Source: Ekhidna lutea | GTDB taxonomy: Bacteria; Bacteroidota; Bacteroidia; Cytophagales; Cyclobacteriaceae | Direction: 5' to 3' | Assembly: GCF_900188325.1 (NCBI RefSeq) | Contig: NZ_FZPD01000001.1 | Coordinates: 806,001-870,000 of the forward strand | DNA length: 64,000 nucleotides | Part shown: in pieces, positions 45,696 to 54,486 of the stretch | How the letters are laid out: each line of letters begins with the position of its first letter | Numbering within the stretch: position 1 is the first letter of the stretch | Program-made: the position numbers and the translations under genes | Notes under the pieces: model-generated | Seen by the model: the letters and a program-made list of their open reading frames with translations, nothing else | The model's database searches: none | Told to the model about the DNA's origin: nothing

Positions 45696-45828
45696 GTTTG
45701 ATTAACGTATTTTGCTATTAAGTCAACATTCTGTCTACAGAACCCCCAAGTTGACACTCTTTTTATCAACTTGTTCATTGAGTTTTAAAAATAATCGTTC
45801 TATTTGAAATGAAATCGAGTTAAAATCT

Positions 45829-46755
45829 TTGAAACAAAAAATTGCTATTGGTTTGGGCACTAAAGACAGGCCTGAAATGCTGAAGAGGTCGCTTAGATCA
45901 TTAGTTGATCTAATTACTCCCGAAGGTACAGAGCTACTACTTCTAGTATGTGAAAATGGAAATAGCTCAGATGCTTTAGGGATTGTTGAGAACATAAAGA
46001 CAAGGCTGAATTTGAATGTTATTTTTTTCTATGAAAAAAAGGCAGGTATTGTATTCATGAGAAATGCAATTTTGGAAAAGGCTTTATCAGAACAAGCCTC
46101 ATATTTAGCCTTTTTTGATGATGATGAAGAGGTAACTCCGCACTGGCTTTTAAACCTGAATAAAGCAAGAGTCGATTATAATGCTGAGGTGGTTCAAGGT
46201 CACCTAATTCAAAATTTTGAAGTTGAGGTTGACAGCTTAGTTCAGGACTATTTTCCAGGGAGTTTTGATAACCAAACAGGTGAATACCTTGAAGTAGCGT
46301 ACACAAACAATGTATTAATAGACCTTGAGCCCATAAAAAGGCACAACTTAAGGTTTAATGCTAAATTTAATTTAACCGGCGGATCAGATAGTTTGTTTTT
46401 CATAGAGCTTCGTAGAATCGGAGCAAAGGTTGTCTTTTGCAAAGAGGCTGTTGTTGCAGAAACAATTCCAGCTTCTAGATCAAATATTGATTGGCTTCTC
46501 CAGAGAAGTTACAGAAATGGTTATACAAAATTTATGATTGAATCAGAACTTCGTGGGACGTGGAGGTCATTCTTGTTTGGTTTAGGATTCGTTTATAACG
46601 TTGTGAAAACATCACTCTTTTCACCTTTTACCAGAAATAGGAAATTGAATGAAAAAGAGTTTTTAAGATTAAAAAAAATCAATAGAGCTAAAGGTATCAT
46701 TCATGCTATGATTGGGATTCCATTTTCAGAATACGAAACAACACATGGAAATTGA
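45829..46755 (+). CDS. ExoM-like GT2 glycosyltransferase (copy B1)
   Basis: A 308-residue paralogue of 34417-35346, started at a TTG (MKQKIAIGLGTKDRPEML). It keeps KAGIVFMRNAIL, YLAFFDDDEEVT, VVQGHLIQNF, PGSFDNQTGEYLEVAYTNNVLIDL and FNLTGGSDSLFF and ends with the tail YETTHGN. Next to it, overlapping by 11 bases, is the B2 enzyme, repeating the A1-A2 order. Confidence 0.83.
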   Translation: MKQKIAIGLGTKDRPEMLKRSLRSLVDLITPEGTELLLLVCENGNSSDALGIVENIKTRLNLNVIFFYEKKAGIVFMRNAILEKALSEQASYLAFFDDDEEVTPHWLLNLNKARVDYNAEVVQGHLIQNFEVEVDSLVQDYFPGSFDNQTGEYLEVAYTNNVLIDLEPIKRHNLRFNAKFNLTGGSDSLFFIELRRIGAKVVFCKEAVVAETIPASRSNIDWLLQRSYRNGYTKFMIESELRGTWRSFLFGLGFVYNVVKTSLFSPFTRNRKLNEKEFLRLKKINRAKGIIHAMIGIPFSEYETTHGN

Positions 46756-47680
46756 TTACGCTCAAAGTTGCGTTATTGCTGTATGTACCTACAAAAGACC
46801 TCATAGCTTATCAAAAGCTATTGAAGCTGTCAGCAATCTAATATTTCCAAATGATCTCAAAATACAATTTTTAGTGGTTGATAATGACCCATCGTCATCT
46901 TCAAAGATTGTTTTTGATGAAGGAGTAAGGAGCCTAAAAATTGAAGCAAAGTATATTGAAGAATACAAAAGAGGTATAGTTCATGCACGTAATGCTGCAT
47001 TAACTTATGCATTAAATATCAATGCAGATTTTTTAGCTTTTTTTGACGATGATGATCATCCTGATTCTAATTGGATTCAATCTCTCTGGAAATGTCAAAA
47101 AAAACATAAAGCTACCGTATCCGCCGGGAAGATGGTATATAAGTGGCCTGTGCATACTAATCTAGATGAAGATACTAAAAGGATTTATGACAGTATTCTT
47201 GGCGATGTAAAATCCGGTAAAATAAGGAGCAAATGTGGTGCAGGGAATGTGATTATGGATTTGCAATTTGTTCGCCTACATAATTTATCCTTTAACGAAA
47301 GATTAAATTTCACAGGGGGTGAAGACTCACATTTTTTTAGGCAGTTGTCTATTTTGGGCGGAAAAATAATTTGGTGTAATGAAGCCGTGATTTTCTCCAA
47401 TGTTGATAAAAAACGCTGTAGTGCTGAATTTATATTTAGAAGAAGATATAGAGTTGGATACAATAGTTTTATAATCGACTCTTTAATCTATGGAAGATGG
47501 AAAGCTGTGTTGAAGACAGCATTTTTTTGTTTAGATAGGTGGGTAAGCATCTGTTTTGAAGTGATAAAAAAGAAAAATAATAAAGCTAGGTTAAGAAGAT
47601 TTAATTCGGAGATTCGCGGGAGAATACATGCAATGCTTGGAGTAAAATTTAAAAATTATTTAGAAACTGATGGTAATTAA
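46745..47680 (+). CDS. ExoM-like GT2 glycosyltransferase (copy B2)
   Basis: A 311-residue paralogue of 35358-36299, placed at the ATG at 46745 rather than one 33 bases earlier inside the preceding gene. It has IAVCTYKRPHSLSKAIEAV, FLVVDNDPSS, RGIVHARNAAL, FLAFFDDDDHPD and FNERLNFTGGEDSHFF. Its tail ends ETDGN. Sugar specificity unknown. Confidence 0.83.
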   Translation: MEIDYAQSCVIAVCTYKRPHSLSKAIEAVSNLIFPNDLKIQFLVVDNDPSSSSKIVFDEGVRSLKIEAKYIEEYKRGIVHARNAALTYALNINADFLAFFDDDDHPDSNWIQSLWKCQKKHKATVSAGKMVYKWPVHTNLDEDTKRIYDSILGDVKSGKIRSKCGAGNVIMDLQFVRLHNLSFNERLNFTGGEDSHFFRQLSILGGKIIWCNEAVIFSNVDKKRCSAEFIFRRRYRVGYNSFIIDSLIYGRWKAVLKTAFFCLDRWVSICFEVIKKKNNKARLRRFNSEIRGRIHAMLGVKFKNYLETDGN

Positions 47681-47705
47681 AACTGATCAATAAAATTTCT
47701 TCTAA

Positions 47706-48512
47706 ATGAAGCTTTTTAGACGAAAGAAATATCTTAAACCTATTAAACTCTCAGAAAAGGGAAGGATTCTGAGTTTTTGCATTACTCATCAAAATAGATT
47801 TTCTTTTTTGAAAAAAACTTTGGCAAAGAACCTTGAAGATAATCGATCACTCAAGGACAAGATTGAATTTGTTCTCGTTGATTTCTCATTGGATGAGAAC
47901 GTATGCAGTTGGATTTGGAACGATTTTTCCGAGGAAATAAGGGAGGGGTATCTCAAATTTTATCAAACTAACCAATTAAGAAAATGGTCCGCGCCAATTG
48001 CGAAAAACACATCTCATAAACTTGCGAACGGAGAGATTCTAACTAATCTTGATTGTGATAATTATGTTGGAGCAAATGGAGCTGAGTTTGTTATAGACCA
48101 ATTTAAAAAAGCAAATGAAGCCATCATCCTATGGCAATATTCAGGTATAAAATATGATGGGTCATTTGGGAGAATATCTATTCCTTCCAAAGTGTTTAAA
48201 GAATTGGGAGGATACGATGAATCACTACTTGAAATGGGATGGCAGGATAATGATTTGATGAGAAGATCAAAAGCAATGGGATTGAAATTGGTGAAAATAA
48301 GTGATAGGAAATTCAACCAGGCGATAGCTCATGAGAAATACAAACCTGAAAGTATGTCTTTCGAACAGATGAATAAACTGAATGAAAAGCATGCGAGAAG
48401 AAAAATCAGAAAAGGGCAATTGGTGGCAAATGCTGGAAATTTTGGGATAGCTAATGGTATGCTGAAAATGAATGCAGAAGGTAAAATGAAACCTACTATT
48501 GCGTCTCTATGA
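47706..48512 (+). CDS. galactosyltransferase-like GT2 (GT7-C type)
   Basis: A 268-residue enzyme with ILSFCITHQNRFSFLKKTL at the start, EFVLVDFSLDENV, ILTNLDCDNYVG (DxD) and KELGGYDESLLEMGWQDNDLMRR, typical of the Glyco_transf_7C acceptor domain. This arrangement resembles N-acetylgalactosaminyl/galactosyltransferases of capsule and polysaccharide loci. It is followed directly by an ExoM-like gene with a four-base overlap. Confidence 0.82.
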   Translation: MKLFRRKKYLKPIKLSEKGRILSFCITHQNRFSFLKKTLAKNLEDNRSLKDKIEFVLVDFSLDENVCSWIWNDFSEEIREGYLKFYQTNQLRKWSAPIAKNTSHKLANGEILTNLDCDNYVGANGAEFVIDQFKKANEAIILWQYSGIKYDGSFGRISIPSKVFKELGGYDESLLEMGWQDNDLMRRSKAMGLKLVKISDRKFNQAIAHEKYKPESMSFEQMNKLNEKHARRKIRKGQLVANAGNFGIANGMLKMNAEGKMKPTIASL

Positions 48513-49435
48513 ATCAAGAATTGATAGTCATTGGGATTGGGACATATAAACGTCCCAAAATGTTGGAAAAGGCACTGGAATCCTTGCAAAAGCTTATTAT
48601 TCCAGATAGTACGACAACTCAACTTGTGATCGTTGATAATGAAGAAAATTCAGCATCTCGAGATATCTTGTTGAAATTTGATTTTCCCTTTAAGGTTCAT
48701 TACGAATGTGAGCCAAAAAGGGGGATTGTTCATGTTAGAAATAACATACTTACGACTGCATTGGAATTGGGGGCACAGTATCTCGCCTTTCTCGACGATG
48801 ATGAGGTCGTAAAGGAGGACTGGATTCTGCAGTTATATGAAGCCATGAAAACGCATAAAGCTGATGCAGTAGAAGGTTTTGTCATATATAGCTTACCGGA
48901 AAAAGCTCCTGACTGGCTATTTAAAAAAGATTTTTATGGTAAAAGGCAAAGGAAAACCGGGACTCGCTTATTTAGTGCCAGGACATGCAATGTCATGATC
49001 TCAATGCAATTCGTCATTAAACACCGATTATTCTTCGATGAGAGACTAAATGAAACCGGAAGTTCCGACACATACTTTTTTCGGCAATTGGTAAGTAAAG
49101 GAGGGAAATTGATCTGGTGCAATGAGGCTGTTAGCTATGAAACGATCCTTCAAACCCGGGCAAATAAAGAATGGATACTGAGAAGATCTTATAAATCAGG
49201 GTTCAATACTGTTTTAATAAACAGCATAAGGTTTGGTAAACCTATTGCCATAGCCATGTGGCCTTTTTATATTATTCAACTATTCTTTACTTATCTACTA
49301 AAAACGATAAAAAATCCGCCTATTAATAAATCAAATATCGTTTTTAATAAAAGAGAGTTGATGGAATTAAAAGGAGCAGTAGATGCCCTTAGAGGAAAAA
49401 GAATGGATTATTATAAAGTTGTTCATGGCAACTAA
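48509..49435 (+). CDS. ExoM-like GT2 glycosyltransferase (third type)
   Basis: A 308-residue GT2 with VIGIGTYKRPKMLEKALESL, VIVDNEENSAS, RGIVHVRNNIL, YLAFLDDDEVVKED and a final YYKVVHGN tail that matches the C-terminal tails of the other ExoM-like proteins here. The start overlaps the preceding stop (ATGA). Its middle portion (DGIL-like AEGFVIYSLPEKAP and ARTCNVMISM) differs from the A1/B1 pair, so it is a separate type. Confidence 0.83.
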   Translation: MNQELIVIGIGTYKRPKMLEKALESLQKLIIPDSTTTQLVIVDNEENSASRDILLKFDFPFKVHYECEPKRGIVHVRNNILTTALELGAQYLAFLDDDEVVKEDWILQLYEAMKTHKADAVEGFVIYSLPEKAPDWLFKKDFYGKRQRKTGTRLFSARTCNVMISMQFVIKHRLFFDERLNETGSSDTYFFRQLVSKGGKLIWCNEAVSYETILQTRANKEWILRRSYKSGFNTVLINSIRFGKPIAIAMWPFYIIQLFFTYLLKTIKNPPINKSNIVFNKRELMELKGAVDALRGKRMDYYKVVHGN

Positions 49436-49439
49436 TAAT

Positions 49440-50600
49440 TTATTCCACTAAATGGCTCTCATAAATCTGAAGCTGCTTTTCGAAGCACTTTTTCCAAGTG
49501 AATTGCTTCGCATAATTTATCACAGAATTTTTCTGACTTTCTCTCTCTTTGGATTCTGCAAATTGCCTAATTAAAATTGCTAATTCTTCGGAATTACGTT
49601 TCTTTAGTAATAGTGGAACCCCAGAGTTGGTTGCATGTTCTCGTGCAGCTCCGTCACTAGCAGCAATCACAGGAGCTCCACACGCGTAAGCCTCCAGTAT
49701 AGATAGTCCGAAGGTTTCCCATTGACTAAGTGCAAAACACAAATCAGCTTCTCTGTAGTGTTTGGCTAAACTGCTTTTGTCACTTAGATAGCCAATATAG
49801 TGAACGTTGGCGTATTTGTTTGCCAAAGATTTTGTCTTGTTATCAGCTGGACCGGAACCTGCTATAATTAGCTTGGGCTCATAGCCAAGATATTTACAAA
49901 CCTTCGGATATGCCTTAAGTACCAAATCGATACCTTTTTCTTTATTTAATCTATGAGCAAAAAATAATGAAATTCGATCATTTTTGAGTGTGTCTGCATT
50001 TCCTCTTTCTTGATGATTGAAGGTTTCTAAATCAACACCTAGTGGCAGATAAATTATATTATAGATTCCATTTGCTTTCATTCTATCTCCAATCAAGCGG
50101 CTGGAAACCATAATTCCATCCATCTTATTATAGCGTTTTCTTGCATACAACCACCCTAATTTCTCAGCTAATCCAGCGATATAGCTACCTGCAAATTGGA
50201 AATTTCTTTTGAATGATGTTACGGGAAAATCGTTGTGCCAGAAACCAAAAACTTTAGCTTTCAACTTATTCTTTTTTAGGATCGAATTCACCATTTTAGG
50301 AAGAAAGAAAGGGGAGCCAACCTCGATAACATCAGGATTATATTTCAGGAATATATGTTCCAGTTTTTTGGCATCCAACAAGTTTTTGTATCCATCATTT
50401 CTAAACGGCTGTTTGACTTCCAAATGCTCTATGAACGTATTGCTTGCAATTTGCTCAGTATATGTTTTGTCATCATTCATTACAAAAACATAGCGGATAT
50501 TGCTTCTTTCTTTATAGAAGTTAAGTTTTTCTAAATGGTATCGACGGACGCCACCACCATTTGGACTCCAAAAATTGTTGCAATCAATGATACAGTGCAT
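49440..50600 (-). CDS. glycosyltransferase family 4
   Basis: A 386-residue GT4 enzyme. CIIDCNNFWSPNGGGVRRYHLEKL is the acceptor-side loop, MDGIMVSSRLIGDRM and ISLFFAHRLNKEKGIDLVLKAYPKV the donor region, LIIAGSGPADNKTKSL and LCFALSQWETFGLSILEAYACGAPVIAASDGAAREH the EX7E-like motif. It is convergent with the preceding glycosyltransferase and divergent from a GT34-like gene. Confidence 0.86.
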   Translation of the reverse strand: MHCIIDCNNFWSPNGGGVRRYHLEKLNFYKERSNIRYVFVMNDDKTYTEQIASNTFIEHLEVKQPFRNDGYKNLLDAKKLEHIFLKYNPDVIEVGSPFFLPKMVNSILKKNKLKAKVFGFWHNDFPVTSFKRNFQFAGSYIAGLAEKLGWLYARKRYNKMDGIMVSSRLIGDRMKANGIYNIIYLPLGVDLETFNHQERGNADTLKNDRISLFFAHRLNKEKGIDLVLKAYPKVCKYLGYEPKLIIAGSGPADNKTKSLANKYANVHYIGYLSDKSSLAKHYREADLCFALSQWETFGLSILEAYACGAPVIAASDGAAREHATNSGVPLLLKKRNSEELAILIRQFAESKERESQKNSVINYAKQFTWKKCFEKQLQIYESHLVE

Positions 50601-50658
50601 TAGTTGATTGAGTAAGTCGGTAATGGGACCAATTCGAACTATTTAAGTATTGCAATGA

Positions 50659-50666
50659 TAACTTTG
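50659..50666 (+). promoter_or_regulatory. candidate -7 box for the GT34-like gene
   Basis: TAACTTTG lies about 100 bases upstream of the ATG at 50766. It matches the same box used elsewhere in this locus. No good -33 TTG seen. Confidence 0.35.
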
Positions 50667-50765
50667 GGCTAAAATATAAAATAGAATTTTGGTGCAGCCT
50701 TATTAAACCTTTGTATCTAAACCATTACTTCTAAATGAATCACGCCAGGTTGTAACAACCAAATT

Positions 50766-51467
50766 ATGAAAATCGCCATCTGCCAATTGATAACACCTAA
50801 TATTGATGCTTTTGCAAAATATAGCTCAGCCTCCATTTTAGCATATTGTAAAAAACATCACTACTCATACTTTATACAAAGAGATAAACTCATCGATAAT
50901 CTTCATATCAACTGGACCAAGATTCGATTGGTTGAGCAGCTTCTTGATAAGGGCTATGATTATGTCACATTAATAGACGCTGATATTTTACTCACAGACA
51001 TAAATCGTTCGGTAGAAAGCTTTATTAAAGATGATCAGGTAGTTATTACTATGGTTGAAGATACCCATCTTTTTATCAAGAGCCGGCCAAATGCTGGCTT
51101 TATCCTAATAAAAAATAACCATGATGGAAAAAAATTGATTAAAATGTGGTTAGATGCCGCCTATTCAGATACAGTTTTGGCTGATAAGCATCCGAGAAAC
51201 CAACGAATTTACTGGAAATATGTGCAGCCGTTTTACCGCGAAAAACAACATCTAATTCCATATAAATATATTTCCAAGTATTTCTTTTGGTTCAATAAAT
51301 TTTTAAAAGGAGGGAAGTTTGCTTACCATTTTGATCAGACCAACAATAAAGTCAGATCAATGTATATGGGGAAAGAGTATTATAGAATGCAATATTCAGA
51401 AATTGAGTTGGGAACAACGAAAGAAGTTCTTTCGCAAAAGAAGGGTTTAGTAGAAGTATTATCTTAA
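50766..51467 (+). CDS. GT34/GMA12-like nucleotide-sugar transferase
   Basis: A 233-residue protein, N-terminus IAICQLITPNIDAFAKYSSASILAYCKKHHYSYFIQ, then KGYDYVTLIDADILLTD with a DAD metal-binding motif, RPNAGFILIKNNHDGKK and a C-terminal YHFDQTNNKVRSMYM. This order matches the galactosyl/mannosyltransferase GMA12/MNN10 (GT34) type. It overlaps the convergent GT2 by four bases. Confidence 0.7.
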   Translation: MKIAICQLITPNIDAFAKYSSASILAYCKKHHYSYFIQRDKLIDNLHINWTKIRLVEQLLDKGYDYVTLIDADILLTDINRSVESFIKDDQVVITMVEDTHLFIKSRPNAGFILIKNNHDGKKLIKMWLDAAYSDTVLADKHPRNQRIYWKYVQPFYREKQHLIPYKYISKYFFWFNKFLKGGKFAYHFDQTNNKVRSMYMGKEYYRMQYSEIELGTTKEVLSQKKGLVEVLS

Positions 51468-52180
51468 TTAATTCTCTCCCATTCTTTAATATGATTTTTT
51501 TTCATAAAAATCTGTTTGAAAATACTTAATAAAGCGTCTTTGATAAGATTGAAATACCCAACCTTACGATATCTCCTCGGAGATTCAAGAATAGTACAAT
51601 TTTTTATAAAACTTAATTTCCCAATTTTAGAAAGCTTCTTAAATAGAAAGCTATCTTCCCCATGAGATCGATTTTCATCGTACCCATTGACTACCCAAAA
51701 ATCCTCCCTTCGAACTACTTGACAATGGCCAGTGGAAAAAGGTATATTCAAGAATATGCTTAACTGTATTACATTGTTAAGAAAAAAATGAAATATTTGA
51801 TCTTTCCAAATTCTCTCATTAGGGAACGTTTGGATTTTTAAGGTTGCAGCGACTAGCTTTTTATTTTGAAAAACATTAATAATTAATTCTACAAAGGATA
51901 GAATGTCTTCAAAAAGCGTGTCGCAATCACAAAAAATAAACAGGTCGCCATTAGCATGCTTAGCACCAAGATTTCGTCCAATAGCAATGTTTTTTACAGT
52001 TTGGACTACATAAACGCTCGCTCCTAACTTTTTTGCGATCGCTCTGGTATGATCCTGACTACCACCATCGGCAACAATAACTTCATAGTCGTATTTTCCC
52101 TTAAGTAGGTCAAACTGTCTTAATGTTTGACCAATAAGCTTTTCTTCGTTGAGTGCAGGTATAATAAAAGATAATTTCAT
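51464..52180 (-). CDS. glycosyltransferase family 2 (short form)
   Basis: A 238-residue GT2 with LSFIIPALNEEKLIGQTLRQF, EVIVADGGSQDHTRAIAKKLGA, RNLGAKHANGDLFIFCDCDTLFED and HGEDSFLFKKLSKIG. It resembles the short family that transfers sugar to lipid carriers. It has few neighbours on its own strand and ends the glycan locus. Confidence 0.82.
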   Translation of the reverse strand: MKLSFIIPALNEEKLIGQTLRQFDLLKGKYDYEVIVADGGSQDHTRAIAKKLGASVYVVQTVKNIAIGRNLGAKHANGDLFIFCDCDTLFEDILSFVELIINVFQNKKLVAATLKIQTFPNERIWKDQIFHFFLNNVIQLSIFLNIPFSTGHCQVVRREDFWVVNGYDENRSHGEDSFLFKKLSKIGKLSFIKNCTILESPRRYRKVGYFNLIKDALLSIFKQIFMKKNHIKEWERIN

Positions 52181-52359
52181 TCCCTTGAACAGGTCCTTTA
52201 AATTAAAATTGTATATTGATTGGTTAATGTTCTTTTATAGGTGGCTGATAATGAGGTTTGAAACTAAAAAGGCTTTTTATCCATTTGCTCAAAAAAGATT
52301 TCTTTAAATCATCATTCAAGATACAACAGGTGTATAAAGGAAGTAACAGTAAAGCTATC

Positions 52360-52367
52360 TAAATTTG
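52360..52367 (+). promoter_or_regulatory. candidate -7 box for the fatty-acid hydroxylase
   Basis: TAAATTTG lies 23 bases before the ATG at 52390, matching TAnnTTTG. It is the only recognisable promoter sign in the 209-base gap. Confidence 0.4.
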
Positions 52368-52389
52368 CCTATACAACTCTGTCTAATTA

Positions 52390-53028
52390 ATGACTAGAAC
52401 GTCTACAAATAATACCACTCGTCTCTATAATAACAACTTTTTAGAGATATTGTCCAGGTGCCCTTTCTGGTTGCCATTGGTAGTTTTCATTCCAGTTGTT
52501 TTTTATTTTTCGTTTATTGGATTTACTTCTTTAAGTGAAGGTCTTATACTTGAAGGCATCTTGATCGCTGTTGGAGGAGTTATATCATGGTCATTGACTG
52601 AGTACTTGGTACATCGCTTTGTTTTTCATTACCAACCCAAAAGTGCCTTCTGGAAAAGGTTCGTTTATGTTGTGCATGGAGTGCATCATGATTATCCAAA
52701 CGATTTGAACCGATTAGTTTTTCCAGTAACAGTCAGTATACCGCTAGGGTTTGTTGTTTATTACTTATTTGGACTAATACCATGGACTGTTGAGGCATAC
52801 CATTGGATTTTTTACAGTTTTTATGCTGTAGGTTATCTGTGTTATGACATGATTCATTTTGCCACTCATGCAGTGTCTAACAACAATAAGCTTTTTACTT
52901 CGATCAAAAGGCATCACTTGAATCACCATTATCAAAAATCCAATACAAAGTATGGGGTAAGCTCCGGGTTATGGGATATCGTTTTCAACTCTTTGGGAAG
53001 TAAAAAAAAGGGTGTTCAGGATAAGTAA
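52390..53028 (+). CDS. fatty-acid hydroxylase (sterol desaturase superfamily)
   Basis: A 212-residue membrane di-iron enzyme. Histidine clusters typical of the family are present: YLVHRFVFH near residue 79, VHGVHHDYPND near 97, DMIHFATH near 158 and RHHLNHHYQ near 177. Four hydrophobic helices bury them. This set matches fatty acid 2-hydroxylases that act on ceramide-bound or other acyl chains. In this neighbourhood it may hydroxylate a long-chain base or its acyl group. Convergent to JmjC gene A. Confidence 0.87.
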   Translation: MTRTSTNNTTRLYNNNFLEILSRCPFWLPLVVFIPVVFYFSFIGFTSLSEGLILEGILIAVGGVISWSLTEYLVHRFVFHYQPKSAFWKRFVYVVHGVHHDYPNDLNRLVFPVTVSIPLGFVVYYLFGLIPWTVEAYHWIFYSFYAVGYLCYDMIHFATHAVSNNNKLFTSIKRHHLNHHYQKSNTKYGVSSGLWDIVFNSLGSKKKGVQDK

Positions 53029-53093
53029 CAACCAAAGTATTGACTGGGATTATCTAACATGGCGAGCATGATAACTTGTTTCAACGCATCATG

Positions 53094-54281
53094 TTAAACA
53101 GATTCTTCTTTGCTCTTCTTATCCCATTCAGAAGCAAAAACTGTGTTGAAAAACTCGTTTACTTCATTTTTATTGTTTACTGCTCTTGAAATTGTGTAAA
53201 TAGGTGATTTTTTAGGATTCTTTAAAAATTCAATTATTTGACCTGTAAATAAAATGGACGAATTGGTGATGAGTTTAGAACCTGGTTTCAAGGGCTCTAC
53301 CCATCTGGTAGCACAACCTACAGTCAAGGAACTTAAATTTCTTACATCATGCCACCACCACGGTGGGTTGTAAAGAAGATCTCCCGGCTCTAAAGTAACC
53401 TTATAAACGGGAATATTATTGAAGTAAGGGTGTTCCTTATGCATAAGTTCATAGAAATTCCCTTTCATCCCATGGTTCATTAATTCTGATACTGCAAATG
53501 TCCCGTATTTGCTTAGGGTAGTCTGTAACACCGGTGCATAACTAGGATGAATGAAGTGCCATTCTTTTTTACCCTGGATGTTGAGAAATATATTCTCAGC
53601 ATTAGCAGAATGAAGAGAAGAACGACTCCCGGCATCTCTTTTGATAAACCACTGGTGCAGTGCATAATCCTTTTTTTGAATTTTCCTGAGTTTTCTGCCA
53701 TTACAAAGCCTATAGAAATCCATTCTGTTTAGGATCCCATGAAAATTATTTACGTAATAATTATTGTATTTATCGAGTGTAAGGTAATCCCTTAGACTAG
53801 TCCTGGCTACATTAATATTTCTGCCGTCAGGAGAAATATCTTTATCAAAACTGAAATTTGCACATTCAACTTCAATATCCCCAAATTTCGAAATTAGGTT
53901 TTCTTCTTTGGTAAGTTCCGTAATAGGTGCATCTGACAAAAAGCCTCGTACTACCACAGGTTCATTCACCTTATTTTTCCATTCTTTAAAATTATCATGT
54001 GTAAAATCTTTAATATTTATTTCTGTGATTGCAACCGGACCATTACTCTCAAACTTCTTCCTCTTCATGAGGATTTGAATATTTTTTGAATGAATCTTCT
54101 TGAATTGTTTACCAATGAAACTTGGGTTCTCGTGTTTTATGATGGTTCTCCCTTTCGCATCTTTCTTTCTTAGAGAGAGTTCAAAAATCAGGTCAAATAA
54201 GAAAAGTAATCTCCACCTAAATGAATAAAATGAAGGCCTCAGTGTAGGTAACTTTTTTTTATGAATATTATCTATGTCCAT
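53094..54281 (-). CDS. JmjC/cupin_8 protein with HxA motif (copy A)
   Basis: A 395-residue protein of the cupin_8 (JmjC-like) iron/2-oxoglutarate oxygenase fold. VVRGFLSDAPI starts the fold near residue 110, SSLHSANAENIFLNIQGKKEW (210s-241) is the metal strand and EPGDLLYNPPWWWHDVRN carries the distal His311. The usual HxD is instead H224-S-A226, so the carboxylate ligand is missing. The same is true in the tandem paralogue. The best-known precedent for this change is the iron-dependent halogenases (SyrB2 class), but loss of activity or an alternate reaction remains possible. Confidence 0.8.
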   Translation of the reverse strand: MDIDNIHKKKLPTLRPSFYSFRWRLLFLFDLIFELSLRKKDAKGRTIIKHENPSFIGKQFKKIHSKNIQILMKRKKFESNGPVAITEINIKDFTHDNFKEWKNKVNEPVVVRGFLSDAPITELTKEENLISKFGDIEVECANFSFDKDISPDGRNINVARTSLRDYLTLDKYNNYYVNNFHGILNRMDFYRLCNGRKLRKIQKKDYALHQWFIKRDAGSRSSLHSANAENIFLNIQGKKEWHFIHPSYAPVLQTTLSKYGTFAVSELMNHGMKGNFYELMHKEHPYFNNIPVYKVTLEPGDLLYNPPWWWHDVRNLSSLTVGCATRWVEPLKPGSKLITNSSILFTGQIIEFLKNPKKSPIYTISRAVNNKNEVNEFFNTVFASEWDKKSKEESV

Positions 54282-54486
54282 TAAATTTTTGCATTTAAGC
54301 GAGAAAAACTATTAGAAATAGCCTTTTATAGGGAGTGTATTTCGTTTAGCAAGTAAATTCAAAAGTACAGTATTTCATGTTATTTTATCCGTGTGATTTT
54401 TAACCATTAATGCTGCTAAAGAAACTTTTAAAAGTAACTCTTAATAGCATATGAGATGATTTTTTAATGTCATTTACAGCAAATTA

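Noticed and set aside
28426-52180. Genomic island or phage origin of the glycan locus
   Set aside because: The locus seems more AT-rich, but no integrase, transposase, attachment repeat or tRNA junction was seen, so transfer is only a possibility.
53030-53096. Terminator between the hydroxylase and the JmjC genes
   Set aside because: Only a weak TAACATG/CATGTTA inverted pair with a long loop and no T-run; not supported enough to call.
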